The notes below the pieces were generated by a model that had not been told where the DNA came from, did not search any database, and saw only the letters and a list, made by a program, of their open reading frames with translations. 35,330 nucleotides of DNA. It comes from Bordetella parapertussis. GTDB taxonomy: Bacteria > Pseudomonadota > Gammaproteobacteria > Burkholderiales > SG8-41. Below are positions 1 to 7,757 of the stretch, in pieces; position 1 is the stretch's first letter, and every line of letters begins with the position of its first letter. Where the stretch lies: assembly GCA_945906815.1 (NCBI GenBank), contig CAMDRT010000045.1, positions 1-35,330 on the forward strand. Direction: 5' to 3'. The position numbers and the translations under genes are program-made.

Positions 1-31
1 GGGGAGGCGCAAAAACGTCAAGACCTTCGAC

Positions 32-95
32 ACAGATTTCGCAGATGAACGCAGATTAACTGCAAAACAATCTGTGAAAATCTGCGAAATCTGCG
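32..95. repeat. Imperfect inverted repeat, about 25-bp arms
   Basis: The left arm (32-57) reads acagatttcgcagatgaacg and onward. The right arm (69-95) reads aatctgtgaaaatctgcgaa and onward. They are reverse complements except for a few positions around the 'gaa/ttc' in the middle, with about 12 bases between them. The AATCTGCG-type wording resembles interspersed intergenic repeats seen in many bacterial genomes; this is from memory and not searched. Confidence 0.65.
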
Positions 96-174
96 TCAAT
101 GGTTTTGAAGTTACGGTAATTTCTACACGTTGTGTGCATAGAGTAGCCCGGAGGGGGAAGGGAGGCTCGAGTTT

Positions 175-197
175 CCTCTCTCCCTTTGGGAGAGAGG
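175..197. repeat. Perfect hairpin, 10-bp stem and 3-base loop
   Basis: cctctctccc (175-184), ttt, gggagagagg (188-197) form a perfect stem-loop, followed by tcagaagtgaggg. It resembles the common intergenic 'ccctctcccnnngggagaggg' repeat. No T-run follows, so it is not called a terminator. Confidence 0.6.
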
Positions 198-328
198 TCA
201 GAAGTGAGGGTTCGGCGCAAAGAGCTGCCGCACCGTAAAGCGCTGCTCTGCGTCGGCACAGGGGGTTCCTTGACAACCCGCCAGCGGGCTTTGATACTGG
301 ATTTCCCCTAGCTTCACCGGTACCCGCC

Positions 329-1621
329 GTGGATGACATTCCCGTTCTGACCCTCTATATCGTGTTGTTTTTGTTGTTGATACTGTCAGCTTTTTTTTCA
401 ATTTCCGAAACCAGCATGATGGCGCTCAATCGTTATCGGCTGAAGCACCTGACACACAGTGGGCATCGCGGCGCGCAGCGCGCCAGCGCGCTGCTGGAAA
501 AACCTGATAAATTCCTGAGCGTAGTGCTGCTCGGCAACAACGTAATCAACACCGCCGCGGCGCTGCTGGTGGGTGAAATCGCACGCCGTTATTTCGGCGA
601 CAGCCAGTACGCGCTGTTGATCGCCACTGGCGCGGCAGCTTTTGCGATTCTGGTGTTCGCCGAGATTACGCCAAAGATCGTGGGCGCCCATTACCCCGAA
701 CGCATCGCCCTGCCGGCAAGTTATGTCTTGTCACCGCTGCTGCGGTTTCCACCGTTGCAGTGGATACTATGGTTCGTCAATCTGTTTGTGCAAGGCCTGC
801 TGCGCCTGTTGTGGATACGGCCGCAGGCGACGCCGCAGGACTACAAACCCTCGGTGGAGGAATTGCGCACGCTGGTGCTGGAGGCCGGCTACATTCCACA
901 CAAGCATCAGAGCATTTTGATCAATCTGTTCGATCTCGAAGCCGTTACCGTGGACGATGTGATGACGCCACGCAGCCAGATCGAAGCCATCAACCTGTCC
1001 GCACCGCTGGAAGAAATCCATCAACAACTGACCACCGCGCACCATCGGCGCGTGGTGGCCTATAGCGGGCGCCTCGATGAGATCGCGGGCACCATACGCA
1101 TACGCCACGCACTCAATCTGCTGCATCGCGACGAATTATCGGCCGCTTCGTTGCGCAAACTGGTGCGCGAACCCTTTTTTGTGCTGTCGGGCGTCCCCTT
1201 GTTCACGCAGTTGCAGAATTTTCAGGAAAGCCAGGACCGCCTGGGGCTGATCGTCGATGAGTACGGCGAATTGCAGGGCTTGGTAACGCTGGAAGATATT
1301 CTTGAAGAAATCATTGGTGAATTCACCACCCACTCGCCAATGCGCGCCGGCGGTTATTCGAAGCAGGATGACGGCAGCTATTTGATCGAAGGCAGCACGC
1401 CGCTGCGTGAACTGAATCGCAAACTGGGGTTCCATTTTCCGCTCGATGGCCCGAAGACGCTCAATGGTTTGCTGCTGGAACATTTTCAGGATATTCCGGA
1501 GGCCAATACCAGCGTCAAAATCGCCGGTGTAGCGCTGGAAATCATGCACACACAAGGGCGCATCGTCAAAGTCGTGCGCGCCTATCCCGCTGCGCAAAAC
1601 GCTGTTCCCGCACCTGAATAG
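329..1621 (+). CDS. HlyC/CorC family membrane protein (DUF21, CBS pair, CorC_HlyC domain)
   Basis: This 430-residue protein has the layout of the CorB/YfjD (CNNM-like) family, thought to move or sense magnesium or other divalent cations at the inner membrane. The N-terminal DUF21 region (about 5-190) has several hydrophobic helices and the motif SAFFSISETSMMALNRYRL near residue 20. A CBS pair follows (about 205-330, with VDDVMTPRSQIEAI and VDEYGELQGLVTLEDILEEI). The CorC_HlyC transporter-associated domain ends the protein. The start is a GTG at 329, chosen because the DUF21 segment begins almost at once; no good Shine-Dalgarno precedes it. The next gene is pilC, 81 bases downstream. The family call is firm; the transported ion is unknown. 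Confidence 0.88.
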   Translation: MDDIPVLTLYIVLFLLLILSAFFSISETSMMALNRYRLKHLTHSGHRGAQRASALLEKPDKFLSVVLLGNNVINTAAALLVGEIARRYFGDSQYALLIATGAAAFAILVFAEITPKIVGAHYPERIALPASYVLSPLLRFPPLQWILWFVNLFVQGLLRLLWIRPQATPQDYKPSVEELRTLVLEAGYIPHKHQSILINLFDLEAVTVDDVMTPRSQIEAINLSAPLEEIHQQLTTAHHRRVVAYSGRLDEIAGTIRIRHALNLLHRDELSAASLRKLVREPFFVLSGVPLFTQLQNFQESQDRLGLIVDEYGELQGLVTLEDILEEIIGEFTTHSPMRAGGYSKQDDGSYLIEGSTPLRELNRKLGFHFPLDGPKTLNGLLLEHFQDIPEANTSVKIAGVALEIMHTQGRIVKVVRAYPAAQNAVPAPE

Positions 1622-1702
1622 TCTTTACAATAGAAGAGCATAAAGGCATCATCAAAAAATCACGCTAACTCATTGGTTAGATTGGTAAATTAGAGGCACT
1701 CG

Positions 1703-2932
1703 ATGGCGACTGCAGCGGTAGCGCGAAAAAGCGCGGTAGACCAGACAGCCACTTATTTGTGGAGCGGCAAAGACAAGTCCGGCAAATCCGTGCGAGGCGA
1801 AATTCGCGCCAACGGCGAAGCGCAGGTCAATGCCACGCTGCGCCGCCAGGGTATCAAGGTTGATTCCGTCAAAAAGCAACGCATAGGCTCCGGCGGCAAG
1901 GTCTCCGACAAAGACATTACGCTGTTTACCCGACAACTGGCGACCATGATGAAATCCGGCGTGCCGCTGTTGCAGTCGTTCGATATAGTCGGCAAAGGCC
2001 ATGCGAACCCGGCGGTATCGCGGCTGCTGATGCAAATCAAGAGCGATGTGGAAACCGGTGCCAGCCTGAAGCAGGCATTCGAGAAGCACCCACTCCACTT
2101 CGACGCGCTGTTCTGCAATCTGGTCGGCGCTGGCGAACAAGCCGGTATTCTGGACAGCCTGCTAGACCGTTTGGCGACCTACAAAGAAAAAATTCTCGCC
2201 ATAAAAAGTCAGATCAAGGCCGCGCTGTTTTATCCTATTTCGATTATCGTGGTGGCGTTTTTGATTACTGCCGTTATCATGATTTTCGTGATTCCGGCGT
2301 TTAAGGAGGTGTTCTCCAGCTTCGGCGCCGATCTGCCCGCACCGACTTTGATCGTGATGGCGATTTCCGAGTTTTTCGTGGACTTCTGGTATCTCATATT
2401 CGGCGGCATTGGCGGCGGCGGCTATGCGTTTTTCTATGTGTGGAAACGCTCGGTGAAAATGCAGATCATCATGGATCGCATCCTGCTGCGGGTCCCGGTA
2501 TTTGGCGATCTCATCCGCAAATCCTCGGTTGCGCGCTGGACCCGCACCTTGTCGACCATGTTCGCCGCCGGCGTGCCGCTGGTGGAAGCACTGGAATCCG
2601 TCGCGGGCGCAGCGGGCAATTATGAGTACTTCCTCGCTACCAAGAAAATCCAGGCCGAAGTTTCCACCGGCTCCAGCCTCACCGCGTCGATGCAAAATTC
2701 CGGTGTATTCACCAATATGGTGGTGATGATGGTCTCGATCGGCGAAGAGTCCGGTTCGCTGGATGCCATGCTCAGTAAAGTTTCTGATTTTTATGAAGCG
2801 GAAGTGGATGACGCGGTTGCCGCGTTATCAAGCCTGATGGAGCCGGTCATCATGGTAGTACTCGGCACGCTGATCGGCGGCATGATTATCGCCATGTATT
2901 TACCGATTTTCAAACTGGGCAGCGTGGTCTAA
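1703..2932 (+). CDS. pilC: Type IV pilus inner-membrane platform protein PilC (T2SS F family)
   Basis: The product (409 residues) is a GspF/PilC-type platform protein, which links the cytoplasmic pilus ATPase to the pilin-assembly machinery in the inner membrane. Two T2SSF domains are visible: about 75-198, with TRQLATMMKSGVPLLQSFDI and LVGAGEQAGILDSLLDRLA, and about 278-400, with its repeat WTRTLSTMFAAGVPLVEALE and MVSIGEESGSLDAMLSKV. Membrane helices lie near 175-200, 225-250 and 380-400. Length is normal for the family. The ATG at 1703 follows a weak 'agagg'. pilD follows. The assembly ATPase gene pilB, which often precedes pilC, is not in the 81-base gap or upstream in this window. Confidence 0.93.
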   Translation: MATAAVARKSAVDQTATYLWSGKDKSGKSVRGEIRANGEAQVNATLRRQGIKVDSVKKQRIGSGGKVSDKDITLFTRQLATMMKSGVPLLQSFDIVGKGHANPAVSRLLMQIKSDVETGASLKQAFEKHPLHFDALFCNLVGAGEQAGILDSLLDRLATYKEKILAIKSQIKAALFYPISIIVVAFLITAVIMIFVIPAFKEVFSSFGADLPAPTLIVMAISEFFVDFWYLIFGGIGGGGYAFFYVWKRSVKMQIIMDRILLRVPVFGDLIRKSSVARWTRTLSTMFAAGVPLVEALESVAGAAGNYEYFLATKKIQAEVSTGSSLTASMQNSGVFTNMVVMMVSIGEESGSLDAMLSKVSDFYEAEVDDAVAALSSLMEPVIMVVLGTLIGGMIIAMYLPIFKLGSVV

Positions 2933-3026
2933 CGCCCCTGCTCCCGTTGCCAACGTTCCCCGTCGGTAACCGCGTGCAGCGCACACGCGGCGCTTGCGTG
3001 ACTACCGCAGCAAGAAGGTATATCCC

Positions 3027-3899
3027 GTGAGTTTGCTACTGCATCCACCGCTTGCGGTATTGCTCGCTGTCGTTATCGGACTCGCTATCGGCAGCTTTCT
3101 GAACGTGGTGATTCATCGCCTGCCCAAGATGTTGGAACGGCAATGGCGCGCGGAATGCGCGGAACTCAGCCCAACCCCATTGGCGCCGGCGCTAAACGTC
3201 GACCCGCCGGCCGTGGAACGCTACAACCTGTGGACACCGCGCTCACGCTGTCCGTCCTGCGCGCAACCCATCACCGCACTGCAAAATATTCCTGTCGTAA
3301 GCTATCTCGTTTTGGGCGGCAAGTGCGCGGGCTGTAGCACACGCATCTCGCCGCGCTATCCGTTGGTCGAGTTGATTGCCGGCGCGCTGGCGGGTTATGC
3401 CATCGCGCGCTTTGGCGTCACCTTGGCGGGCGGCGGCGCCTTGATCTTCGTGTTCGCGATGGTTGCGCTGTCGTTTATCGATCTCGACACGTTTTATCTT
3501 CCCGACGACATCACGCTGCCGCTGTTGTGGGCGGGTCTGTTGTTTAATCTGGGCAGCGCCTTCGTCGATTTGCCTTCGGCGGTGATCGGCGCGGCGTGTG
3601 GTTATCTCGTGCTGTGGTTGGTGTTCTGGGGATTCAGACTCGTCACCGGCAAGGCCGGCATGGGTTACGGCGACTTCAAACTGCTCGCTGCCATCGGCGC
3701 CTGGCTCGGCTGGCAGATGCTGCCGCTGGTCATTTTATTGTCGTCGCTGGCAGGGGCGATTATCGGTATCGCGCTAATGGTATTTGCGCGTCATGGCCGT
3801 GAGACGCCACTTCCCTTCGGCCCCTACCTTGGCATCGCGGGGGTAATTGCGCTGTTTCACGGACCCGCCCTCAATCGCCACTATCTCAATTTATTCTGA
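3027..3899 (+). CDS. pilD: Prepilin leader peptidase/N-methyltransferase PilD
   Basis: PilD cleaves the leader of type IV prepilins and N-methylates the new N-terminus in the inner membrane. I chose the GTG at 3027 because AAGAAGG (3012-3018) sits 8 bases upstream and the resulting 290 residues match the usual PilD length. An in-frame TTG at 2994 would add 11 residues with no ribosome site. Visible features are GSFLNVVIHRLP near residue 22, a four-cysteine metal site (C75, C78, C100, C103), the first catalytic aspartate region IDLDTFYLPDD (about 151-161) and the second, GYGD, with D216. Multiple hydrophobic helices follow residue 115. coaE starts one base after the TGA, so the two are probably co-translated. 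Confidence 0.93.
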   Translation: MSLLLHPPLAVLLAVVIGLAIGSFLNVVIHRLPKMLERQWRAECAELSPTPLAPALNVDPPAVERYNLWTPRSRCPSCAQPITALQNIPVVSYLVLGGKCAGCSTRISPRYPLVELIAGALAGYAIARFGVTLAGGGALIFVFAMVALSFIDLDTFYLPDDITLPLLWAGLLFNLGSAFVDLPSAVIGAACGYLVLWLVFWGFRLVTGKAGMGYGDFKLLAAIGAWLGWQMLPLVILLSSLAGAIIGIALMVFARHGRETPLPFGPYLGIAGVIALFHGPALNRHYLNLF

Positions 3900-3900
3900 C

Positions 3901-4530
3901 ATGCCCTATTGTGTAGGACTCACCGGCGGCATCGGCTCCGGCAAATCCAGCGCGGCACGCCTGTTTGCAGCGCTGGGCGCGGGCATCGTGGATGTCGATG
4001 ACATCTCGCATGCGCTGACCAAACCCGGCGGCGCCGCCATCCTCGAAATCCGCGAAAAATTCGGTGTTGAATTCATTGCGGCCGATGGCAGCATGGATCG
4101 CGCACGCATGCGCGAGTGGGTGTTTGGCGATGCAGCGGCCAAGGCCCGGCTCGAAGCGATCCTACATCCCCTGATCAATACGGCCGCGCGCGCGCAAGTA
4201 CACGGCGCGACACCTGCCTACGTCATCCTGGCCGTGCCACTCCTGCTGGAGCGCAATGCCTACCGCGATATTACCCAGCGCGTCGCGGTGGTGGATTGCA
4301 CGGAGCAACAGCAAATAGACAGAACCATGCGCCGCAGCGCGTTATCCGAGGCTGCGGTGCGCGCCATCATGGCGGCGCAATTGCCCAGGGCGCAGCGCCT
4401 CGCCGGGGCGGACGATGTGCTGCACAACGACGGCAGCGAGGACGATCTGCGCCGGCAGGTAGCCGTATTACACACGCATTATCTCCAACTGGGGCACAGC
4501 CTAGCCGCCGGCGCAGGCCATCGCGGTTAA
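3901..4530 (+). CDS. coaE: Dephospho-CoA kinase CoaE
   Basis: CoaE phosphorylates the 3'-hydroxyl of dephospho-CoA, the last step of coenzyme A synthesis. The 209-residue protein opens with the P-loop GGIGSGKS (9-16) and continues with VDVDDISHAL, LEAILHPLI and the hydrophobic ILAVPLLLE, all typical of the family. The ATG at 3901 lies one base after the pilD stop. The gene ends HRG-stop, and the stop-containing motif atcgcggttaa is repeated immediately downstream (4528-4545 region), a tiny duplication of the gene end. Placement between pilD and zapD is the normal proteobacterial order. Confidence 0.94.
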   Translation: MPYCVGLTGGIGSGKSSAARLFAALGAGIVDVDDISHALTKPGGAAILEIREKFGVEFIAADGSMDRARMREWVFGDAAAKARLEAILHPLINTAARAQVHGATPAYVILAVPLLLERNAYRDITQRVAVVDCTEQQQIDRTMRRSALSEAAVRAIMAAQLPRAQRLAGADDVLHNDGSEDDLRRQVAVLHTHYLQLGHSLAAGAGHRG

Positions 4531-4612
4531 CACAATCGCGGTTAAACCCTTTATTTTTTGGGCCATTTGGTGAATACTCGTCCGCATTATCAACTGGCAC
4601 CCCGGACCTCTT

Positions 4613-5368
4613 GTGATCAGCTACGAGTATCCGCTTAGCGAGCGTGTGCGTACTTTGTTGCGCTTCGAGGACTTATACGAGCGCGTCGAGTATTTTCTCG
4701 CCAAGTCTGACGCCCTTGAACACCATGCGGCACTGGTTTCTATTTTTGAAATACTCGAGGTGGCGAGCCGCGCGGATTTGAAGTCCGACTTGTTGAAGGA
4801 ACTCGAACGCCAGAAGCAAATCCTGGATTCGCTGCGCGATAATCCCGATGTGTCCCAAGCCGCACTCGACGACATCCTGCGGAAAATCGCCCAAGCTGCG
4901 TCGAGATTAATGCAGGTCTCCGGAAAAGTAGGGCAGGAACTGCGCGAAAACGAATGGCTGATGAGTATCAAGCAGCGCACCAGCATACCCGGCGGTGTAT
5001 GCGAATTCGATTTGCCGGGGTATCATTTTTGGCTGCAGCAAAACAGCGATCAACGCCGCCACGATCTCAATCAATGGCTTGCGCCTTTCCAACCGATACG
5101 CGAAGCCATAGTCATTGTATTGCGGCTGCTGCGCGAAAGCGGCAAAAACACCACGCTGATCGCGCACCAGGGCGTCTATCAGCAAATGATGGCGGGTCGC
5201 TTGGCGCAAATGTTGTGCATCCGCCTGTCGCGCAACTATCAGTGCGTACCCGAAATCAGCGCCAACAAGTACGCGCTCAATATCCGCTTCACCTGCAACG
5301 AAGGCGCACAACGTCCCAAGACGGTCGAGACGGACGTTGAATTTGAACTGACGTTCTGTAATTTATAG
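4613..5368 (+). CDS. zapD: Cell division protein ZapD
   Basis: ZapD is a cytoplasmic FtsZ-binding protein that bundles FtsZ filaments in the Z ring. The 251-residue product has the family signature ISYEYPLSERVRTLLRFEDL at its very N-terminus and ends in a beta-rich domain (EVDVEFELTFCNL-like tail), matching the usual length of about 250. The start is a GTG, fixed by the conserved N-terminus. There are 82 bases between coaE and this gene and only two before yacG. FtsZ itself is encoded about 11 kb away on the other strand. Confidence 0.93.
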   Translation: MISYEYPLSERVRTLLRFEDLYERVEYFLAKSDALEHHAALVSIFEILEVASRADLKSDLLKELERQKQILDSLRDNPDVSQAALDDILRKIAQAASRLMQVSGKVGQELRENEWLMSIKQRTSIPGGVCEFDLPGYHFWLQQNSDQRRHDLNQWLAPFQPIREAIVIVLRLLRESGKNTTLIAHQGVYQQMMAGRLAQMLCIRLSRNYQCVPEISANKYALNIRFTCNEGAQRPKTVETDVEFELTFCNL

Positions 5369-5370
5369 TC

Positions 5371-5583
5371 ATGCCCGAGCGTATGGTGAGTTGCCCAAGA
5401 TGCGGCACCAAGGTGGTGTGGGGTGCCAGCAATCCGTGGCGGCCGTTTTGTTCCGAGCACTGCAAGATGATGGATCTTGGCGCGTGGGCCAGCGAAAGTT
5501 ACCGTATACCGGTGGTCGAGCACGATGACCTGGACGACGGCGGCGAGCCCCCTATTTCCAGCGCTGGCCCCGCGTTAAATTAG
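5371..5583 (+). CDS. yacG: DNA gyrase inhibitor YacG, zinc-binding
   Basis: YacG is a small zinc protein; the E. coli member binds GyrB and inhibits gyrase. The 70-residue product shows the full C8-x2-C11-x15-C27-x3-C31 zinc site and the conserved block MMDLGAWASESYRIP. The C-terminus is acidic and low-complexity, as usual. It begins two bases after the zapD stop, so it is almost certainly the last gene of the pilC-pilD-coaE-zapD-yacG run. Synteny then breaks: an intron-like remnant and two accessory genes follow. Confidence 0.94.
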   Translation: MPERMVSCPRCGTKVVWGASNPWRPFCSEHCKMMDLGAWASESYRIPVVEHDDLDDGGEPPISSAGPALN

Positions 5584-5594
5584 GACCACGCCCC

Positions 5595-5750
5595 GCGCGA
5601 CAGCGATGGGTAGAGTAGAGCAAGGCTCGCGCCTGCCTCCCCCTCATCAAACCGTGCATGCAGCTTTGCGAGTTTTTGTTTCGCAAAAGCCCTACTTACC
5701 CCGATTCCCGTACACGGCTTTCCGGTGCTCTTCACGCCGAGGCATGCGCA
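5595..5750 (-). mobile_element. Degenerate group II intron-like 3' remnant
   Basis: Read on the minus strand, this stretch has the wording of a group II intron 3' end. AAAGCCGTGTACGGGAA (5705-5721) can pair with CATGCACGGTTT (5649-5660), like the two arms of intron domain V. GATGAGGGGGAGG and CTCTACTCTAC follow towards 5595. Instead of a short tetraloop, the apex holds about 42 bases with their own hairpin (gctttgcga 5663-5671 with tcgcaaaagc 5681-5690). Upstream on the minus strand is a short open tail (MPRREEHRKAVYG and a few more, then TAG at 5693-5695) that could be the last scrap of an intron or transposon ORF. No reverse transcriptase is present. The assignment rests on recalled motifs and is uncertain. 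Confidence 0.4.
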
Positions 5751-5872
5751 TCGCCAGCCTGCTGCGGTAAGGACCTTGTAATGGAATGATGCGGTTGACT
5801 GTTCGTCCGCTGGAGTTTAGATTTGCTCTACGCTCGTCGTAACTCATCCGGCAATCCTAGCGGAGGATACGG

Positions 5873-6859
5873 TTGGAACAAGCCATAAAATTTTGCACCG
5901 CAGCGGACGGAGTGCGCATCGCCTATGCGCTGTCCGGCAAGGGGCCACCGATAGTCAAGGTGGCCAATTATCTATCCCACCTCGAGGTCGACCGGGAAAG
6001 CCCGGTGTGGCGGCACATGATGGCGGGACTTGCCGAGCACCGGCAGTTGATCCGTTACGACGTACGCGGTACCGGCTTGTCGGAGCGAGAGGTCAGCGAC
6101 ATTACGTTCGAGCATTTCGTCACCGATCTCGGCGCAGTGGTGGACGCACAGGGGTTGGAGCGTTTTCCGCTGCTTGGCATTTCTCAAGGGGGTGCTGTTG
6201 CCATAGCCTACGCCATACGCAATCCCCAGCGCGTGAGCCACCTGATCCTCCTCGGCAGTTACACGCGCGGTGCCGCGCACCGTCCGAAACAGGGTCCCGA
6301 GTTCGTGGAGATGAGACGCGCCATCATTCGCCAAGGCTGGGGTAGCACGGATCCGACTTACCGGGAAATGATCGGCAAGCAGTTTTTCCCCGAAGGCACC
6401 CCGGAGCAGCATCGCTGGTTCGGCGAACTCGAGCGGGTCTCCGCCTCCGCCGGCATTGCGGAGAAGATTTTCGTTGCGGTCGCCCATACCGACGTCCGCG
6501 AGATTGCACCGCGGATCAAAGTACCCACCCTCATCCTGAACTGCCGCGGCGACCGCTCTGTGCCGGTCGAGATGGGGTACGAGCTGGCAGCGCTCATCCC
6601 TGGGGCGCGGTTCGTAGTACTTGAGAGTAACAACCATCTCATCCTCGCGCACGAGCCGGCCAGCGATGTGTTCTTCTCCGAAATGGCCACATTTCTCGGC
6701 GATCAGAAGCCAAAGTCGTGGAAGCGCGCGGTATTCGTTGCCGAAGCAAAGCTGCAGGCGATGACCCACCATTTCGAAAGCAGCGCCACCTACAAAATTC
6801 TGGGCATGGTGGCAGCGGCCACGTCGCTCATTTCCTTTGTGGTCTGGCTGCTGGCATGA
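5873..6859 (+). CDS. Alpha/beta hydrolase with C-terminal membrane anchor
   Basis: This is an alpha/beta-hydrolase-fold protein of 328 residues. The nucleophile elbow GISQGG places the catalytic serine at 104; D227 (CRGDRSVP) and H255 (SNNHL) complete a plausible triad. The N-terminal wording (ADGVRIAYALSGKGPP, ESPVWRHM, RYDVRGTGLSE) resembles the hydrolase domain found alone or fused to adenylate cyclases and LuxR regulators. Residues about 305-327 form a single hydrophobic helix ending the protein, an unusual tail anchor. The start is a TTG with a strong GGAGGA (5862-5867) five bases upstream. The stop overlaps the next gene's ATG by four bases. The substrate is unknown. Confidence 0.8.
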   Translation: MEQAIKFCTAADGVRIAYALSGKGPPIVKVANYLSHLEVDRESPVWRHMMAGLAEHRQLIRYDVRGTGLSEREVSDITFEHFVTDLGAVVDAQGLERFPLLGISQGGAVAIAYAIRNPQRVSHLILLGSYTRGAAHRPKQGPEFVEMRRAIIRQGWGSTDPTYREMIGKQFFPEGTPEQHRWFGELERVSASAGIAEKIFVAVAHTDVREIAPRIKVPTLILNCRGDRSVPVEMGYELAALIPGARFVVLESNNHLILAHEPASDVFFSEMATFLGDQKPKSWKRAVFVAEAKLQAMTHHFESSATYKILGMVAAATSLISFVVWLLA

Positions 6860-7680
6860 ACCTCCCCCGCGACAGGAAACAGGAGATCGTCGGCGTTTTC
6901 AGCCGTTCCGCGGCTACCTATGACCGCGTCGGACCCCGATTCTTCGCGCACTTCGGCCGCTGCCTTGTCGAGCGGGCGCACATCGCGGCGGAGGCAAGCG
7001 TGCTGGACGTTGCGGCAGGGCGAGGTGCCCTACTGTTCCCCGCAGCGCAACAGGCCGGGCCTCGCGGGCGTGTCGTCGGCATTGATCTGTCACCGGAAAT
7101 GGTGCGGTCGACTGCGGCGGAGATCCAGAACGCCGGGCTGTCGAATGCCGAGATACTGCTGATGGACGCCGAGGAACTGCAATTTCCGGACGCGTCGTTC
7201 GACTGCGTGTTGTCGGGATTCTCACTGTGGTTCTTCCCGCAGCCGCCGCGCGCTCTCGCGGAGTTTTTGCGCGTCCTCAAACCAGGCGGGCGCATCGGCA
7301 TTTCCACGTGGGCGAAGGATTGTCCCACGCAAAGTTGGACTATGCCCACGCTACGTCAGCATCTGCCGCCGCAGCGCGAGCAGGAGCCGCAGCCCTCCCG
7401 CTTTGATAGCCCGCAGATGTTGGAGGTGGTGCTGCAGCAGGCGGGATTCAAAGATATCGGGATCACTGTGGAAGACGCGGAGTTCACCTACGCCAATGAA
7501 GAAGCATGGTGGTCGTCTCTGTGGTCAACCGGGCTGCGGCGCTTTTTTGAACAGATGGCGGTGCCGGTACTGCACGAATGCAAGGCCGATATGCTGCGCA
7601 AGGTCCAGAAATTCAAACAGCAAGATGGAATCCACAGCGTGCGCCGCGCGTTGATTGCCGTGGGTAACAAGCACTCGTAG
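6856..7680 (+). CDS. SAM-dependent methyltransferase, class I (UbiE/Methyltransf_11-like)
   Basis: The 274-residue product has the class I methyltransferase order: motif I VLDVAAGRG (49-57), the acidic end of strand 2 VVGIDLSPEMV, LLMDAEELQFPDASFDCV around motif II, and LRVLKPGGRIGIST after it. The C-terminal third has no family-specific motif I recognise. The ATG at 6856 overlaps the hydrolase stop (ATGA), which ties the two genes into one translational unit and suggests they act on the same pathway. It converges on the nudix gene, 77 bases away. Methyl acceptor unknown; a small molecule or lipid is more likely than DNA because no target-recognition region is visible. Confidence 0.8.
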   Translation: MNLPRDRKQEIVGVFSRSAATYDRVGPRFFAHFGRCLVERAHIAAEASVLDVAAGRGALLFPAAQQAGPRGRVVGIDLSPEMVRSTAAEIQNAGLSNAEILLMDAEELQFPDASFDCVLSGFSLWFFPQPPRALAEFLRVLKPGGRIGISTWAKDCPTQSWTMPTLRQHLPPQREQEPQPSRFDSPQMLEVVLQQAGFKDIGITVEDAEFTYANEEAWWSSLWSTGLRRFFEQMAVPVLHECKADMLRKVQKFKQQDGIHSVRRALIAVGNKHS

Positions 7681-7757
7681 CTCGACGGGTGGAAGACGCG
7701 TAGCGTATGGGCGCGACGGGTGATTGCAAGCGGTGATCCTGCCAAGCAGCATGGAAA
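7681..7757. repeat. Short direct repeat between convergent genes
   Basis: The nonamer cgacgggtg occurs twice about 33 bases apart (7683-7691 and 7715-7724 region), separated by gaagacgcgtagcgtatggg and a few more bases. It lies between the stops of the methyltransferase and the convergent nudix gene. No clear terminator hairpin with a T-run is seen. It may be part of an interspersed intergenic repeat at the right edge of the accessory block. Confidence 0.4.

Larger units (their letters stand above)
1..328. other. Gene-free left edge with repeat-like DNA
   Basis: No coding region can be supported here. The stretch holds an inverted repeat (32-95) and a perfect small hairpin (175-197), both listed separately. 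The remaining bases up to the GTG at 329 show no clear promoter hexamers, RNA gene or Shine-Dalgarno sequence. Confidence 0.6.

Noticed and set aside
32..95. A CRISPR array, suggested by repeated cagattt/tctgcg words
   Set aside because: There are only two arms in inverted orientation and no regular spacers.
2994..3026. An 11-residue N-terminal extension of pilD from a TTG
   Set aside because: No ribosome site upstream, while the GTG at 3027 has AAGAAGG and gives the usual PilD length.
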